Assembly: GCA_026168455.1 (NCBI GenBank)
Contig: CM047431.1
Span: 50,900,029-50,964,028 of the forward strand
Direction of reading: 5' to 3'
DNA length: 64,000 bases
DNA from: Theocolax elegans
Lineage: Eukaryota > Arthropoda > Insecta > Hymenoptera > Cerocephalidae
Shown here: piece by piece, positions 1 through 18,323 of the stretch
Position numbering within the stretch: position 1 is the first letter of the stretch
How the letters are laid out: the number at the start of each line of letters is the position of its first letter
Notes under the pieces: model-generated
Databases searched by the model: none
What the model was told of the DNA's origin: nothing
What the model saw: only the letters and a program-made list of their open reading frames with translations
Position numbers and translations under genes: made by a program

Positions 1-5124
<5,124 letters not shown>

Positions 5125-5284
5125 TTATTAGCTAAATTACCTTGGGTCTATACGTCGTGGTATATACTGAATTATATGACTCCCTAAGAGAGATAAATAA
5201 TTCCGATATGTATATACGTATATGGGGAAATAAAAAAAACCCACACGGTCCTCGCGCTTTGGCCGCTTTCTGCTAAACTGAGCG

Positions 5285-5353
5285 TTCCTTAAGTTTCATA
5301 TAGGGGATAATAGGAACGATGTGGAACGGCGCTCAGCCTGGAAGCTTCTGGAA
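5285..5353. promoter_or_regulatory. Cluster of heat-shock elements
   Basis: Heat-shock factor binds alternating GAA/TTC pentamers. Positions 5341-5353 read GAAgcTTCtgGAA, a perfect three-unit element. Positions 5285-5297 read TTCctTAAgtTTC (three units, one mismatch). Positions 5314-5326 read GAAcgATGtgGAA (the middle unit is degenerate). A TATATATA stretch follows at about 5361. The cluster lies 287-355 bp from the HSP110 start and about 0.95 kb from the CLPB start, so HSP110 is the closer target; control of both is an inference. Confidence 0.7.
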
Positions 5354-5437
5354 CTAACGTTATATATACGCTACGCTTCTCGTGCTTTCGCGCGCGCATC
5401 CATGATTTTCCACTCGATACAATGTATTTTATGGATT

Positions 5438-5460
5438 CTATATATATATATATATATATA
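5438..5460. repeat. (TA)n microsatellite
   Basis: Uninterrupted TA dinucleotide run between the heat-shock element cluster and the CLPB-type gene. Confidence 0.95.
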
Positions 5461-6291
5461 CATTTCTTTTTATTATTATTATTAGTTTTTAAATGACACT
5501 CGGAATATGTCGACTAGTTGTATATCGAGATTCGAGAGGGTGGATCAATCGTTACTATTGGTCCACGACATTTTTCCACGATTTTTTTTATACAGACGGT
5601 CTCTTATGTTATTAGGTATAATATTTTTCCAGAAGTTTCGTTTTTGAGAGATGAACGTTTTTTGTACGTTATCGTATTAGAGGTTCTTGGAGGGGGATTC
5701 TCGTTAATTATGTCTTTTTCAATAAAACATTTTGGTATTAAATGTATCTAAATTGTACTTAATATATCAATTTTTACTATATTTTTTCTCTCACACAGAA
5801 ATTTTTTTTTTTAGAGAGAGAATTTTCGAATAACTATTTTTTATTTTTACTGAAAAAGTAATTTTTATTTTTAAAACTCAGGTATATAAATTTATTGAAT
5901 TAATTTTAAACGATGCATAAATTAATTAAATTTTTTTAATACGAAATATTACGATTTGTATAATTTTTTATATAACTATAATGATAATGAAAGACAAATA
6001 TATTCTCATATGAATGTGTATATATACGTATATTATATAAGTATGTCAGGAAAAGAAAAAAAATCTTAATTTTAGAAATTTGATCAAAATTTTACACGAA
6101 TCTCAACGCTCTTGCGCGTCGATTGCATCATGTAAAAGAAAAAAATACAAGTATCCTATACACGTCTACTCATCGTCTACTGCTCCAATTTGAACGTGCG
6201 CCGACAAATCCAATGGAGTGTAAATCCTGAGAGGAGATTTTGTGTGTTATGAACGTGTTTGCAAAAATTAATAATCCAAACGTTTTACGAA

Positions 6292-9260
6292 ATGTCACGT
6301 TTAAGTAGCCTAAGATATCGAAACTTGGTTAAAAAATCTCCAAGTTTTCAGTCTATTTTTGATTGCACCAATGTGAATAATAATGTTAGACTGAAAAATG
6401 AGATGACGAGAGGTTATGGACAATTGGCTACAAAATATAAATTTGAAAGAGTATCACATGCTTGTCCATCACTGATTAATGAAGCTTCGTTAGTTAATAA
6501 AACTGATACAAATACAAGGAATAATGTTCACAATACTTCGAGTTTTGGTAAACTTGGCTTGGTATTAGGTGGCTTAGGATTTACAATTGCATTGTGCGAT
6601 AATCCAAATAATTTTTTAGGTATTTAAATACATTTATTTATATTTATTTAGAAATGATATAATTTTATTAATGCTTAAGCATTTTTCAGAAAAGAAGTTT
6701 TTTCTTGCTGCTCAATATGGTAATATTACTGATTTAAAGAAGGTAATATTTCAAAATTATATTTTATTATTTTTTGACAGTTTTGAATTTAATATAATTT
6801 AATAAATGAATATGCAAAGTCAAGTAAAAAATATACATTTTTTATAAGTGAAAGATTTACAGTTTAAATAAAAATTATATTGGTTTACATTTAGACTATT
6901 GCAAGCGGAATTAATGTCAACACAAGGCATTCACTGGGTTGGACAGCATTACAAACAGCAGCAATTAACGGTCGAGTCGAAGCACTCAAATATCTTATTT
7001 CCCAAGGTGCAGATATTAATGCGGGAGATGATTTTATAAATGTATACAAAACAGCCCAAGAAAAAAGATTACATCCATCTAATGGTAACATTTACCAGCT
7101 AGTATTTAAGAAAAGTATTTAAAATGTAATCAAACGTATTATCCATTCTAATGTATTAAATTATTTGTAGTATTGGCTGAACGAGAGGAGGAGTTTTCAG
7201 ATCGTTTAATTGCTAGAGCAACATTTAAGGGTTTTACTGCATTACATTATGCTGTTTTGTCACGGTCCAAAGAATGTGTAAAAGTTTTACTTGATGCTGG
7301 AGCTAATCCAACAATTGAGAATGATGCTGGTCGAAGAGCTGTGGATTATGCATACATGGATAAGGATATTGAAGATATGCTGATAAAGCATGCAATAAAA
7401 TACGACGAAGTCATGAAGGAAAAGGTTAAATATTTTATTATTTATATTATATTTAGTATAAAATTATTTCTATAGAATATTTATGTAAATTCTTTTTTAC
7501 AGGAAGCAGAGGAAAGAAGAAGATTTCCATTAGAACAACGATTAAAACAGTATATTGTTGGTCAAGAAGGAGCAATTTCTATTGTAGCTTCAAGTAATAA
7601 TAATATATATTTACATTAATTGTTTATTTAAAAACTCCTATTCAAATATTTATTTCATTGTTTAGCTATTAGAAGAAAAGAAAATGGTTGGATTGATGAG
7701 GAGCATCCATTAGTTTTCCTGTTTCTAGGATCTTCTGGTATTGGAAAAACTGAACTGGCAAAACAAATGGCAGCTTATATCCATAAAAACAAGCAAGATG
7801 CATTCATCAGACTTGACATGTCTGAATATCAGGAAAAGCACGAAGTGGCTAAACTTATTGGAGCACCTCCTGGGTAAATTTATAAATTTTTTGTATTTCT
7901 TGGTTAAAAATATTATATATCACTAAATGTAACTTACATATATTTCATAGCTATGTTGGTCACGACGATGGAGGACAATTGACAAAATTATTAAGAAAAA
8001 CACCAAATGCTGTTGTACTTTTTGACGAAGTGGACAAAGCACATCCAGATGTTCTTACTGTACTTTTACAACTTTTCGACGAGGTTAGTTATATCAAGTA
8101 AGTAAAGTAGATTTTTAATTAATTGTTTAACAAACATTTAATTCAGGGTAGACTTACTGACGGAAAAGGCAAAACGATAGAATGTAAAAATGCAATATTC
8201 ATAATGACATCGAATCTCGCAAGCGAAGAGATTGCTGAACATGCTTTACAACTCCGTGAAGAAGCTGAACGACTGTTGTCGAAACGATTAGATAAAAAAT
8301 CGAACGAGGATCAAGAGCCAGAAAATATTGAAATTTCAAGAAATTTTAAAGATCAAGTTGTAAGTTTAATTTTTTCCGCAAAAAGTTGATTTTTATTTAT
8401 TTAAACATAATGTTTCCTTTTTTCTTTTGAATTTTTTAGGTACGACCAATTTTGAAAACTCACTTTCGAAGGGATGAGTTTCTAGGCAGGATAAATGAAA
8501 TTGTTTATTTTTTACCATTTTCAAGAGCAGAATTAATAAAATTAGTAGCTCGTGAATTAGAAGCTTGGGCAGTTCGAGCACGTGAAAGGCATAAGATTGA
8601 ACTTAAATGGGAACGTGAAGTTTTATCAATCCTGGCTGATGGTTATGATGTTCATTATGGAGCTCGCTCAATTAAATATGAAGTTGAACGGCGTGTTGTC
8701 AATCAACTAGCCACTGCTCATGAACGTGGACTTCTTGGTACAATACTATTTCAATAAATTTTTAAATAAATTTATTAATTACTTTTGTAACTGTTAACTA
8801 TAATTAAATATTTTATAAATACAATTAAAATTAATCATATCTACTTAAATGATAATTTTATTAATCAATACAACTTTGTTTTAGTGTGGTATCTTTTTTT
8901 TTCTTTAACAAAAATTATTTTCAGATTCTTAAATTAATAATTGAAAAATGTTCTTTTTGTGATTTAAAATTGCACAATAAACTCAAAGTAAATTTAGATA
9001 TTTTATGAGCATGAACTTAATTATAAAATTTAATTGTAAAACATATCTAATATTAAAATAAATGTTTTGTTTTTAATTTTAGAATTTGATATATTTACAT
9101 AATTTTTATTTTAGCGAAAGGTTGCTGCGTCTTACTAAAAGCGAAATGGCATGAAAATGGATCAAGCATAGGAGTATCCGTAAAACCAGTTGGAGTTAAG
9201 GATTTCATCGACCTTGTAGAAACTGACAACTTCGTTAAAAATGTTAATTCAGTTTTCTAG
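6292..9260 (+). CDS. CLPB: CLPB/Skd3-type ankyrin-AAA+ disaggregase, 10 exons
   Basis: Exons: 6292-6619, 6690-6742, 6895-7084, 7171-7424, 7503-7593, 7666-7873, 7951-8083, 8147-8359, 8440-8737, 9115-9260. All have GT/AG borders and join in frame to 637 residues (human CLPB is about 700). The start is the first ATG in frame. Residues 1-60 are Arg/Lys/Ser-rich and lack acidic clusters, fitting a mitochondrial presequence; a short hydrophobic Gly/Leu stretch follows near residue 95. Ankyrin-like repeats occupy about 110-262 ([24 protein letters not shown]). One AAA+ module follows: Walker A GSSGIGKT at 327-334, pore loop GYVG at 375-378, Walker B VVLFDE ending at 401, sensor-1 MTSN near 439-442, an Arg-finger segment near 500, and sensor-2 GAR. 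The family is a protein disaggregase of the mitochondrial intermembrane space. The last exon is assigned because its [15 protein letters not shown] sequence continues the ClpB small domain; reading past the exon-9 donor stops at 8757. It lies head-to-head with an HSP110 gene. Confidence 0.9.
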
Positions 9261-9471
9261 AATTAAAATTAATTACCGTTATTGTAAAAAATTTTCAAAC
9301 AATATTTTTATACAATGTTCAGTAATTCTAGTATTAAGTTTCGCAAAATTTATTCTTACTTTAAAGATAAAACGAAGTAACTTATTTGCATAAAGGAAAT
9401 GTACAAATATTATATGAAGCTTGTTATATACAGATTATTTTTTGAATGAGAGCGTTAGTTCAATAAAGCCT

Positions 9472-9477
9472 ATTTGA
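9472..9477 (+). terminator. Poly(A) signal of the CLPB-type gene
   Basis: AATAAA about 210 bp after the exon-10 stop. Another AATAAA at 8976-8981 lies in the last intron and could serve a shorter read-through transcript. Confidence 0.55.
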
Positions 9478-10306
9478 CACTAATAAATACATTTGAAATT
9501 TTGTTAAAAAACATCATTGCATTTAATTATTATATTTTACTTTGTGCATGTAATTTTGTTCTATATTATAATAATTAAGTGTACAATATATTAACGCACG
9601 TTTTTTTAATGAGCGAAAAGTAATAATGTAATTATTGTACAGAAAATTAATCTTAATTGAAGAGTGTAAAGTAGGTTATTACTTATAGATATTACTTACT
9701 TATTAAAATTCTACTTAGATGGCCAAGTCATAAGAAGTTTGGGGATTTATTGTAGGTCTTATATTTCTATCAACAAATAATTGTTAAGTATTTATGTATT
9801 TTAGTTAATTTTTCTAGTAATTTTAAAGACATTTCGATTAAAATAATAAAACATTTATCGTCAATTATCTCTCCGAATTTGCAATCTTCGCAATTGAAAT
9901 TCCCGCTCAACTACTCGAATCAATATATCAAGAGATATTGCGCACGCGCATATATTTAAAAATCGACAACGTGCATCAAATTCCGTATCGTGTCACCAAT
10001 ACATGAACACACTCTTAAAATTGCATACTATGCATTTGTGTACCTATACGTAAAGTAAGACCTTAAACCAGTCAGCAGTAGCACTCATCGGTGCAGTGAC
10101 TGTGTATGTGTGTCTGTGTATAGTGTCTACCTCTAGTTTGACGTCAAAAATTACAAATGTCGTTGCGACCGCCTAAAATATATGAAGTCAGAGTATTTGT
10201 AACCTGTTAGTGTTTATTAACCAGTAGCCGTGGATTGAAAAGTTAATAATTCAATGCGATAACGCTGGGCCGTAACCCAAGGCCAACGCGTATCGCTAAG
10301 GATAAC
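9478..10306. other. CLPB-PLK4 intergenic region and PLK4 5' leader
   Basis: AT-rich to about 9880, then GC-richer at 9890-10306, which is the likely PLK4 promoter and leader. An upstream ORF of 17 codons starts at the ATG at 10157 and stops before the main start. No TATA box stands out. Confidence 0.5.
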
Positions 10307-13300
10307 ATGCCTCCTGGTTTCTCTTCTAGCGGTTTTGGCGAAAGCATTGAGGTTAGGTTATTAAAAGCGTCGTTATGCAGACGTAAACATATCAATTTTT
10401 GAATTTCAAACTTTCTACTAGTTACTGGCAGCGGAACTTCGTAAATTTTTCCTTTCTTCTTTAATTTGTAGGAATACCAGGTGTTAAATTTATTGGGTAA
10501 AGGCGGTTTCGCCAGTGTTTACAGAGCAAAATGTTTACGTACAGGAATGGAAGTTGCAATCAAGATGGTAAGTGGTTTTTTAGATTGTTGTTTATCAGGA
10601 TTGTGTCTGCTTTTTCATCTAGCTATCAACTTTGTTTAAGTTGGAATTAAAATTTTTAATTGACGTGCTAGTAAACTTATAAGTATTTGATGTATCTTAT
10701 AGTTTCAATACTTATTTGTATTAAAAATTTAATTCTTTGCAAATTTAATTAAATTTATTAAGCAATATTTTTTTTATAACAGTCCTTTTGTTTTAGTAAC
10801 GTGTTAAATCAATTTTCATTGATGATAACTCTTGCCCTTCTCCTTTTCATTGTTAATTTAAAAATTAAACAATAATGAATCAATTTCTTGAGGGCCAGAA
10901 AGATTTTCTAATTAAATTAAATAAACAAAAAACGTTTTTTAAGAAAATTAAGGAAGGTTTCTTCACATAATTTAACTATAATATATTATCCTTTATTTTT
11001 TAAATATAAATTCTCTTATTTATCAATAATTGTTAAATATTTATTAAACACAATTACAATATAATTTTATATTACATTATGATTTTACAGATTATTGATT
11101 AGTTTGTAGAATTTGTTATGTAAATTCATAATTATATTTTAAGATCGACAAAAATTTGATGCAAGCTGCTGGGATGGCGGGTAGAGTCAAACAAGAGGTG
11201 GGAATTCATTCGCGTCTTAAACATCCTGCAGTATTGGAATTGTATACTTTCTTCGAGGATCAAAATTATGTGTATCTAGTTTTGGAGCTTTGTCACAATG
11301 GAGAGTTGCAAAGGTATCTCAAGGAACAGGGTTCCAGAGCCCTTTCTGAACAAGATGGTATGTGAATAGAATGCAAATTGGAATAGTTATTTATTATGCT
11401 TATAAATATTAAACTACTTCTTAGAAATTAACATTTTAGTGTATTTAATTATATTGTTTATTGTTTATTTAAATTGTTGATTTTTCAGCTGGTCGTATTA
11501 TACAGCAAGTTGTACAAGGTTTATTATATTTGCACTCTTACCAAATTCTTCACAGAGACATGTCCCTGTCAAATTTATTGTTGACACGTGACATGCAAGT
11601 TGTAAGTTCTACATTCCTACTTTATAAATATGTCTTTCTATACTGTTGTATAAATCGTATTCATTTTTTTATTTATAGAAAATAGCAGATTTTGGACTGG
11701 CCACACAGTTGTCACGTCCTGACGAAAAGCATTTGACAATGTGTGGAACGCCTAATTTTATTTCCCCCGAGGTAAGTAAAATATTGATAGATACTTTTTA
11801 TAATAATTGTTTAAATAAAATAAAACTTTTTTTTCATTTAGGTAGCCACAAGATCTTCACATGGTTTGGAGGCCGATGTGTGGAGTTTGGGCTGTATGTT
11901 ATATACACTAGTTAGTTGGTAAACCACCATTTGACACAGATGCTGTTAAAAGCACCCTGACACGAGTGGTGATGGCTGATTATGTAATGCCTCCACACTT
12001 GTCTGATAATGCTAAGGATCTCATAGATAAATTACTTAAGAAAAACCCAAAAGATAGAATTAAATTGCGGGATATCATTAAACATCCATTCATTACATCA
12101 TTAGATAAGCATCGACAAAATGTAAGGAATATACAATAGCTTTTCTAACTTACTTATTTTGAACATTACATGTATGAATCTTAATAAATTTTTGAACATA
12201 CAACATCTTTTTATAGGATAAAATTGGTTTTGCAAGATTATCAGGTGATAATGTGGACTCTGGTTTGGGTCGAACTTTGTCTTCGTGTGGTAGACCTAGG
12301 ATTCGTTCCAGATCTGAGGAAAGAATAAGTAGCACGCCAATGATGTTTAATGGATTTAGTACAGCTCATAGTGCTAGAAGTGAACCTCTTATGGAACCAA
12401 CATCACTGAGTGGTCATGGCTCATACCATATGAGGTGATTTTTACTGTATATTGAGATCTATAAGTTAAAAATAATGAAGCTTAATATTCTAGTTATTAT
12501 TTACTTAAATTAATAATCTTTTAACAATAAGATGATCCCTTTGAAATACAGGAATTTTTTTATATTGATTTTCTTTTAAAGTAACAATTTTATTCTAAAG
12601 AGTTCTGATGTATATATTGTTCTATATTTTTAATTCATTATAATACTTTTTATTTAAAATAATATAATAATAAACAATTTGTATATTTAACATTTTTTTG
12701 TTTAATTTTAAAAATTATTTATTTATTTAACATTTGACGAGCTGGTCAGCTTCTTATAAAAAAATTACAAATTCTAATCTTAAGTTTTTCTTTAGCATAT
12801 TTTTACCACATTTTTTTCTGTACAGGTATTCGGGTTACAATAACGATAAGGAAGACTCTGTATTATCGGGGATACCTCCTCCACCACCAACACGAGTAAA
12901 TCACGTATTTACACGTGGAGATTCAGGAAGTAATAGTCATTTAAGAAGGGACCAGGAAGAAGATCAAGGTGTTGCTGATGTTACTGCTGCTGTTGCAGCA
13001 GCAGCAGTACGCAGTCGTAGCACTCATCGACAGAAAGAAGAAAAAGATCCTAATGAATCTGAAGAGGTATGTAAATAAATATCTACTAAATAGATAAATA
13101 AATGTTTTTTATGTCAATATAACATTTTCATAAACATTACAATAGAGAAAAATAATTATCAATTCTTGTATTCAATTAGTTATAAAAATTATCTATTAAT
13201 AAAACAAAAAATTTTAGTCTTCTGCTGGAAAAATGTCAATTCCTCCATTAAACTCGCTCCGACTGCAACCAACTCGGCATCGAACGAAAAGTGCCATACT

Positions 13301-14989
13301 TACTATTTTAAATAACGGCGAAGTCTGTGTCGAATTCATAAAAAAGAGAAACAACACGGTAAGATATAAAACAATTTAAATATTTTTTTTATATAATATA
13401 TACAAATTTTACACTGCAAAAACTTAGAAGACAGAAAATGTTTATAAAAAATTAAATATTGTTTATTATTAACACATTAAACAAATTTCTTTTCTATATT
13501 ATTTTTAGTTTAAAAATAACAGAATCAATAGTTAAAGTAATAAACGTATATTTTACAGGAAAGAGTAAGCGAAGTATTCCGAATATCCGACGATGGGCTC
13601 CGTATCATAATATACAAACTAACGGAAACTTTGGAGCCAGGAAATTGTCCACCACCACTTCCAGCTCGAGGTGCTGACAGTATGTACTCTTACGAGAGTT
13701 TACCAGCTAAACATCATCGTAAATATTTGTATGCAGCTCGATTTGTCAGTCTTGTCAGAGCTAAAACGCCTAAAATTACTTTATACACAAATAAAGCAAA
13801 ATGTCTGTTTATGGAAAATGGACCGCATCCAGATTGTGAGGCAATGTTTTATAATGGTATCAAGGTAAATAATAATTGATTTTATTAATTACATTTTAAA
13901 ATCAATAAATATAATTTAAATTAAAAATTGGATGACTTCTTTATTTTTTTTCTTAGGTTATTCGATCCGACGGGGTTGTAAAAGCGACAGATAAGTCAGG
14001 GCAAACGTTTAACGAAAATGAATTACCGCAGGAATTAGAAGAATATTACGATCATTATTCAGATTGTTACAAACGTTGCTTATTACTTGAATCGGCGCTT
14101 GCTTCGCTTGAAACTGCAACAGGACAATCGTATTTTCCTGCAATAATCGGCCGAAAACCTTCAGTACCTTTAGGTGATGCTATGTCACCTTTGGAATGTA
14201 AAGAAAACTTTTCGCGTGGGCCATCCAGTCCGCCTGTGGTAAATATTTCTACTTTTTTACTTGATTAAAATGTAAATTATATTATTTTAGTAAGTACTAA
14301 CATTGTTTAAAGTAATAACATTGTTAAATGCTTTAATTTTTGCCGAAATATTTCTTTTTATACTACAAAATAGCCACAAGATTTTTTTAATGCCTTTATA
14401 AATTATATTTATTTACTTGATCTGAGGCTACAGATTATATGAAAAAAATATATCAGTGTAAATATAAATAATAACTGAAAATCTTATATTTCTGTAGATG
14501 CCTTCATTTGAAGCAACTTGTTCTATGGTATCGACTATCAATTCGCACTCACGGAGGTCAAATTCGCTCAGAATTCCTCAGTCAAAATCGAATAAAGTAA
14601 ATGTACCTGGTATTGGTACAGCGATTCAGATGCCTTCTGGTGATATTAGAGTTGATTACAAAGACGGTTCCGTGCTTACTGTAAGAAATATTTTATTTGT
14701 AATTTCTGAGAAGAAAAATAAAAACTTAGATTCATTTAATGTTAATATTCAAATTTATAATACAAATGTAATAAATACAAAGTAAATAGAAATATCTTCC
14801 GTATTTCAGGTGACACCGCAGAAGAATGGAGGAGGTATACTTTATGAGAGTCCAACTGGTAGTGTTTTAAGATTCAATCAGAATCATAATTCGAATATAG
14901 AAATGCCACCGGTAGTCCGAGAAAAATTACGTTATTTACCCAGCATAGTGAAACTTCTTATCCAGCCATCTCATAAAAACCTACGATAG
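10307..14989 (+). CDS. PLK4: Polo-like kinase 4 (SAK), 13 exons, apparent 1-bp insertion in exon 6
   Basis: Exons: 10307-10351, 10472-10567, 11144-11357, 11489-11601, 11679-11771, 11842-12121, 12217-12434, 12826-13066, 13218-13358, 13559-13864, 13957-14238, 14498-14680, 14810-14989. All are GT/AG and in frame except for one extra base at about 11911-11916; discounting it gives 796 residues (fly SAK about 770). The product is the Ser/Thr kinase that triggers centriole duplication. Kinase landmarks: Gly loop GKGGFASV (24-31), VAIK Lys46, HRD Asp142, DFG Asp160, and a T-loop ending [17 protein letters not shown] motif (294-300) sits where PLK4 carries its Slimb/beta-TrCP degron. Exon 8 is a low-complexity linker (poly-Pro, poly-Ala). 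Exons 9-11 match the PB1-PB2 cryptic polo box and exons 12-13 match PB3, whose conserved core reads [14 protein letters not shown]. As written, the reading stops after residue 213 within the C-lobe. An assembly error is the simplest explanation; a true mutation is possible. Confidence 0.9.
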
Positions 14990-15187
14990 CCTTAAGATAT
15001 ATAGAAAAAGAGCGGCAAATGTGTAATTTGTAAAATACGTGTAAAGTTTAAGACCCGCTAAGGATTTAATTTTTTTTTATTCATTTACATATTATCTTTT
15101 TATATAAGGACACATATATCTTAATCGATATTGATACAAGTAATATTATTATATAGAGAGATATACCGTATTTTGCTAGTATCGTAC

Positions 15188-15193
15188 AATAAA
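15188..15193 (+). terminator. PLK4 poly(A) signal
   Basis: AATAAA about 200 bp downstream of the PLK4 stop codon. Confidence 0.6.
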
Positions 15194-15199
15194 GACGTA

Positions 15200-18100
15200 C
15201 TCAACGTACATTATCTTCTATATTTCGTTATGGCTTTGATTGGTTCGCTTAGAAATTTTTTTTAAGAGGAATGGTGAAATAATATTCAATATATAAATGA
15301 ATTTTTACTTTTAATGTTTTTTAAGTTCTTATACTAAAGTATTTAATGTTATACATGAATTTTGTACATTGGTATAATGATGTAATCAAAAATGTATTAA
15401 TATTAAAAATCACCAGAACTCTTAAAATTTCAATAATTTGCATTAAAGATTTTGTGTTACTACCAAAGAATTTGGTAAAATTTAAATCTCTTAATGCTTT
15501 CTTTAAATGATTGTATTTTATTGTCGATATAATAACAATAGAGATTGAATTTTAATTGTTGTAGTGGCATTTTTTCAAAATCTCAAAAACTTGATAACGT
15601 AAGACACTTTCAGGCGAACGTAAATTTATTGTGTACGTATTTATTTTTGAAGTTGGCGTTCTATAAATATATTATTTTCTCTTCTGTGAAGAAATTTCAA
15701 TAATATTTCTATACTTTAATGTATATCTTTATAAAAGATTTAATGTTAGTAAAAAAATTTTTAATAACTTGACAAGTTTTGAATTTTAACGTGTCAATTT
15801 AATATCTCCTTTGCGAAAATAACATTGTTTTTTTATATACGTAGACTTATTCAAATGCAAAATAAAAGTTCAACTTAAAATTTAGTATTTTTAATGACAA
15901 CGAGAAGTGACAATTAGTTGCCAAATAGATGTTTAAATAAAAAATGAACGTATTTAACAAGAGTTCAGTTATTGGCAGGCTGGAATTTTATTAAGTTTTA
16001 ATCGAATTAAGTAAAGTTTGCAGAATATTTTTAAACGAGTTACTCAATGACGATTGAAAAGTTTCAAGAAGGATAAGTAAGTAACATAAGTGATAATTTT
16101 TGTTTTTTTTTTACTCCAAAAAAGAAAAATACCAATTTTCTCTTTTAACAAAGATCGAAATAACGAGATTGCCTTAAAGTAGATTAATGAAAAGAGCTAA
16201 AAACAAAAAAGAACGAAGATAATAAATATATGAAAAAGTTTACAATGCTTTAATATATTAATAATTACGCTTGACACATTCTCTATTTTTTACTGAGTGT
16301 ACATGAAAAAAATATGTATATATATATTTTGCTTTTTAATTTTCGTTCAATATATATATTGAACGAAAATGAAAAAACCCAATATTTATATCATTTAATT
16401 AAACATAAAAGTGTACTTCCATAGGTATATAGATACATACTAATATAAATATTCAATTTTGAAAGTTAAAATAAATTAAATCACTTTAATGTATTTTTCC
16501 ATAATATAGAACAAAAATAGAAAAAAAGTAAAAATATGATGTACCATACGACAAAAAAATAAACACTTAAATCTTAATAATAATATAATTGATAATTATC
16601 AGCCTACCTTGAATAAGTAAACATGTTGTAAATGATCTAATAATTATATATTTTTGATGAATTTACATTGTATATATAACGTTTAAAAGTCAGAATATGA
16701 AATTATTAATTTCTACAGTGGATGACTTAACATTGAGCAGTACCACTGCGAATTACATAAAAGTGAATCGTCAGTGTTAACGTCATAAACATGTACAATA
16801 TATTATCGTTCGAGAAAAGTTATTTAATTTAAATTTAAATTAAAAGGTTTCGATCAATTTGACTGACGGTACGCACATTTATACATATACGTGTGTACAT
16901 ACGCAAGCGAATCGAAAATGATTGTGTAATATGCAAGAGATGTAACGAAGACTACCGTAAATTGTACACGATTTAGTCTGCTGATTTGTATTAAAATTAT
17001 CTAGATAATGGAGAAAACAACAATTGCAACGAGAAGATAAATTTATTAAATTTGTTTATAAACGACAGAAACAATTATTTTTTCTTTGTTTTAAATAACG
17101 TATTGTGCATATACACTGAATGAAAGTTATGACGAAATATTTATTTTTATATTTATTGCTCGTTATATGCGAGTCTGGATTGTTAGAGGCTACGTGGGAA
17201 TAAATCACGTACGTATACGAGTGTTGCACGACACTTGTGTAGATATAATATAAAATGGTCTTACCAAGTTGTATTAGAATACGTCATTCTTTGTATTATT
17301 AGAGAAATCTTTTCGCAAAATAATATTCATTCCATTCATTTTTAACTTTCTTTCAATTAAACTTGTATCAGCGATAAGCTATTGAACTTTAATTTATTTC
17401 TTTCAATGTTTATCAATTCGTTTTTAAATATTTGTTATAATTAATATTTCAATAAATTTTACTTGTGTATAAATATAATACATTCGATGAGGATGATTGA
17501 AATATTTAAGTATTGGTGGATATGAACAAAAAAAATTTCATTTTTTTTATTTAATGTTTCAACATTTACCATAATTTCGATCAATATTTTATATACACTA
17601 ACGGGTATGTATTTATATACGATGCAATTGAAATACACGAAAGAAAACTGAATTCAAAACGAATAATAAATTTTCATTATTACCCTCACTTACTAAGCAA
17701 AATAGATACTAATTGGGAGGCTCAGGTATTTTCACAAAATGTAGAAAATACAATGAAATTGAAATATGTTATTTATAGTAGTGTTAGAAATGAGCATGAA
17801 TTTGTTCACTATTTTTTACCGAGCAAAGATAAACGGTGGAGAAGTTGGGTTCTTATACATAAGCTCTTATGGAGACTCGCAAATGACCGTGATTGACTTT
17901 AGAGTGCAATTGATGAAAAATGTAGAGATACTAATAAAAAATTCGAGACATGAGGGATAAACATAAATAAAGTCGTTTGCAAAATTTGAACCAACTTTAC
18001 TTAGTAAAATTTTTTATAACAACAAAAAATCTAAACGAAAACCCAAGCTTGCGGGGCTGTAGCACCGGTCACACGGTAAGAGGGGAATTCACCTTTTTCC

Positions 18101-18323
18101 CCGCACCAAAAGAACGACGATATACGTAATATGTATATTGTTGAAAAAAACTTGAAAAAAACTTGAAAAGAACTTACTTTTGGAGGTTAGAATAACTTTT
18201 GAACAAATACTTAGATTTCAGTACGTAAAAATTTTTTTCTGTTTTCTGAAAACATTTCCAGTGTGTATACCTAGAACTTGTTGTATTTCAAAATTTCGAT
18301 CGGACCACTTGACGTGGAATGTG
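15200..18323. other. AT-rich intergenic DNA, no gene seen
   Basis: No coding sequence is supported. Points of structure are a 32-bp perfect palindrome at 16339-16370, a GC-rich stem of six pairs (GCGGGG near 18053 with CCCCGC near 18102) that could fold, and a short tandem AACTTGAAAAAA run at about 18142-18176. Confidence 0.6.
16339..16370. repeat. 32-bp perfect palindrome
   Basis: ATTTTCGTTCAATATA followed by its exact reverse complement, with no loop. It could be the remnant of a small inverted-repeat element or a symmetric binding site; no family is recognised. Confidence 0.8.

Noticed and set aside
5518..5751. 77-codon open frame between the two chaperone genes
   Set aside because: Begins with TTG, has no recognisable domain and lies in AT-rich promoter sequence.
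7741..7926. Open frame overlapping exon 6 of the CLPB-type gene in another frame
   Set aside because: A shadow of the real exon, which carries Walker A in its own frame.
8393..8581. Minus-strand open frame over CLPB exon 9
   Set aside because: Antisense shadow of a conserved AAA+ exon.
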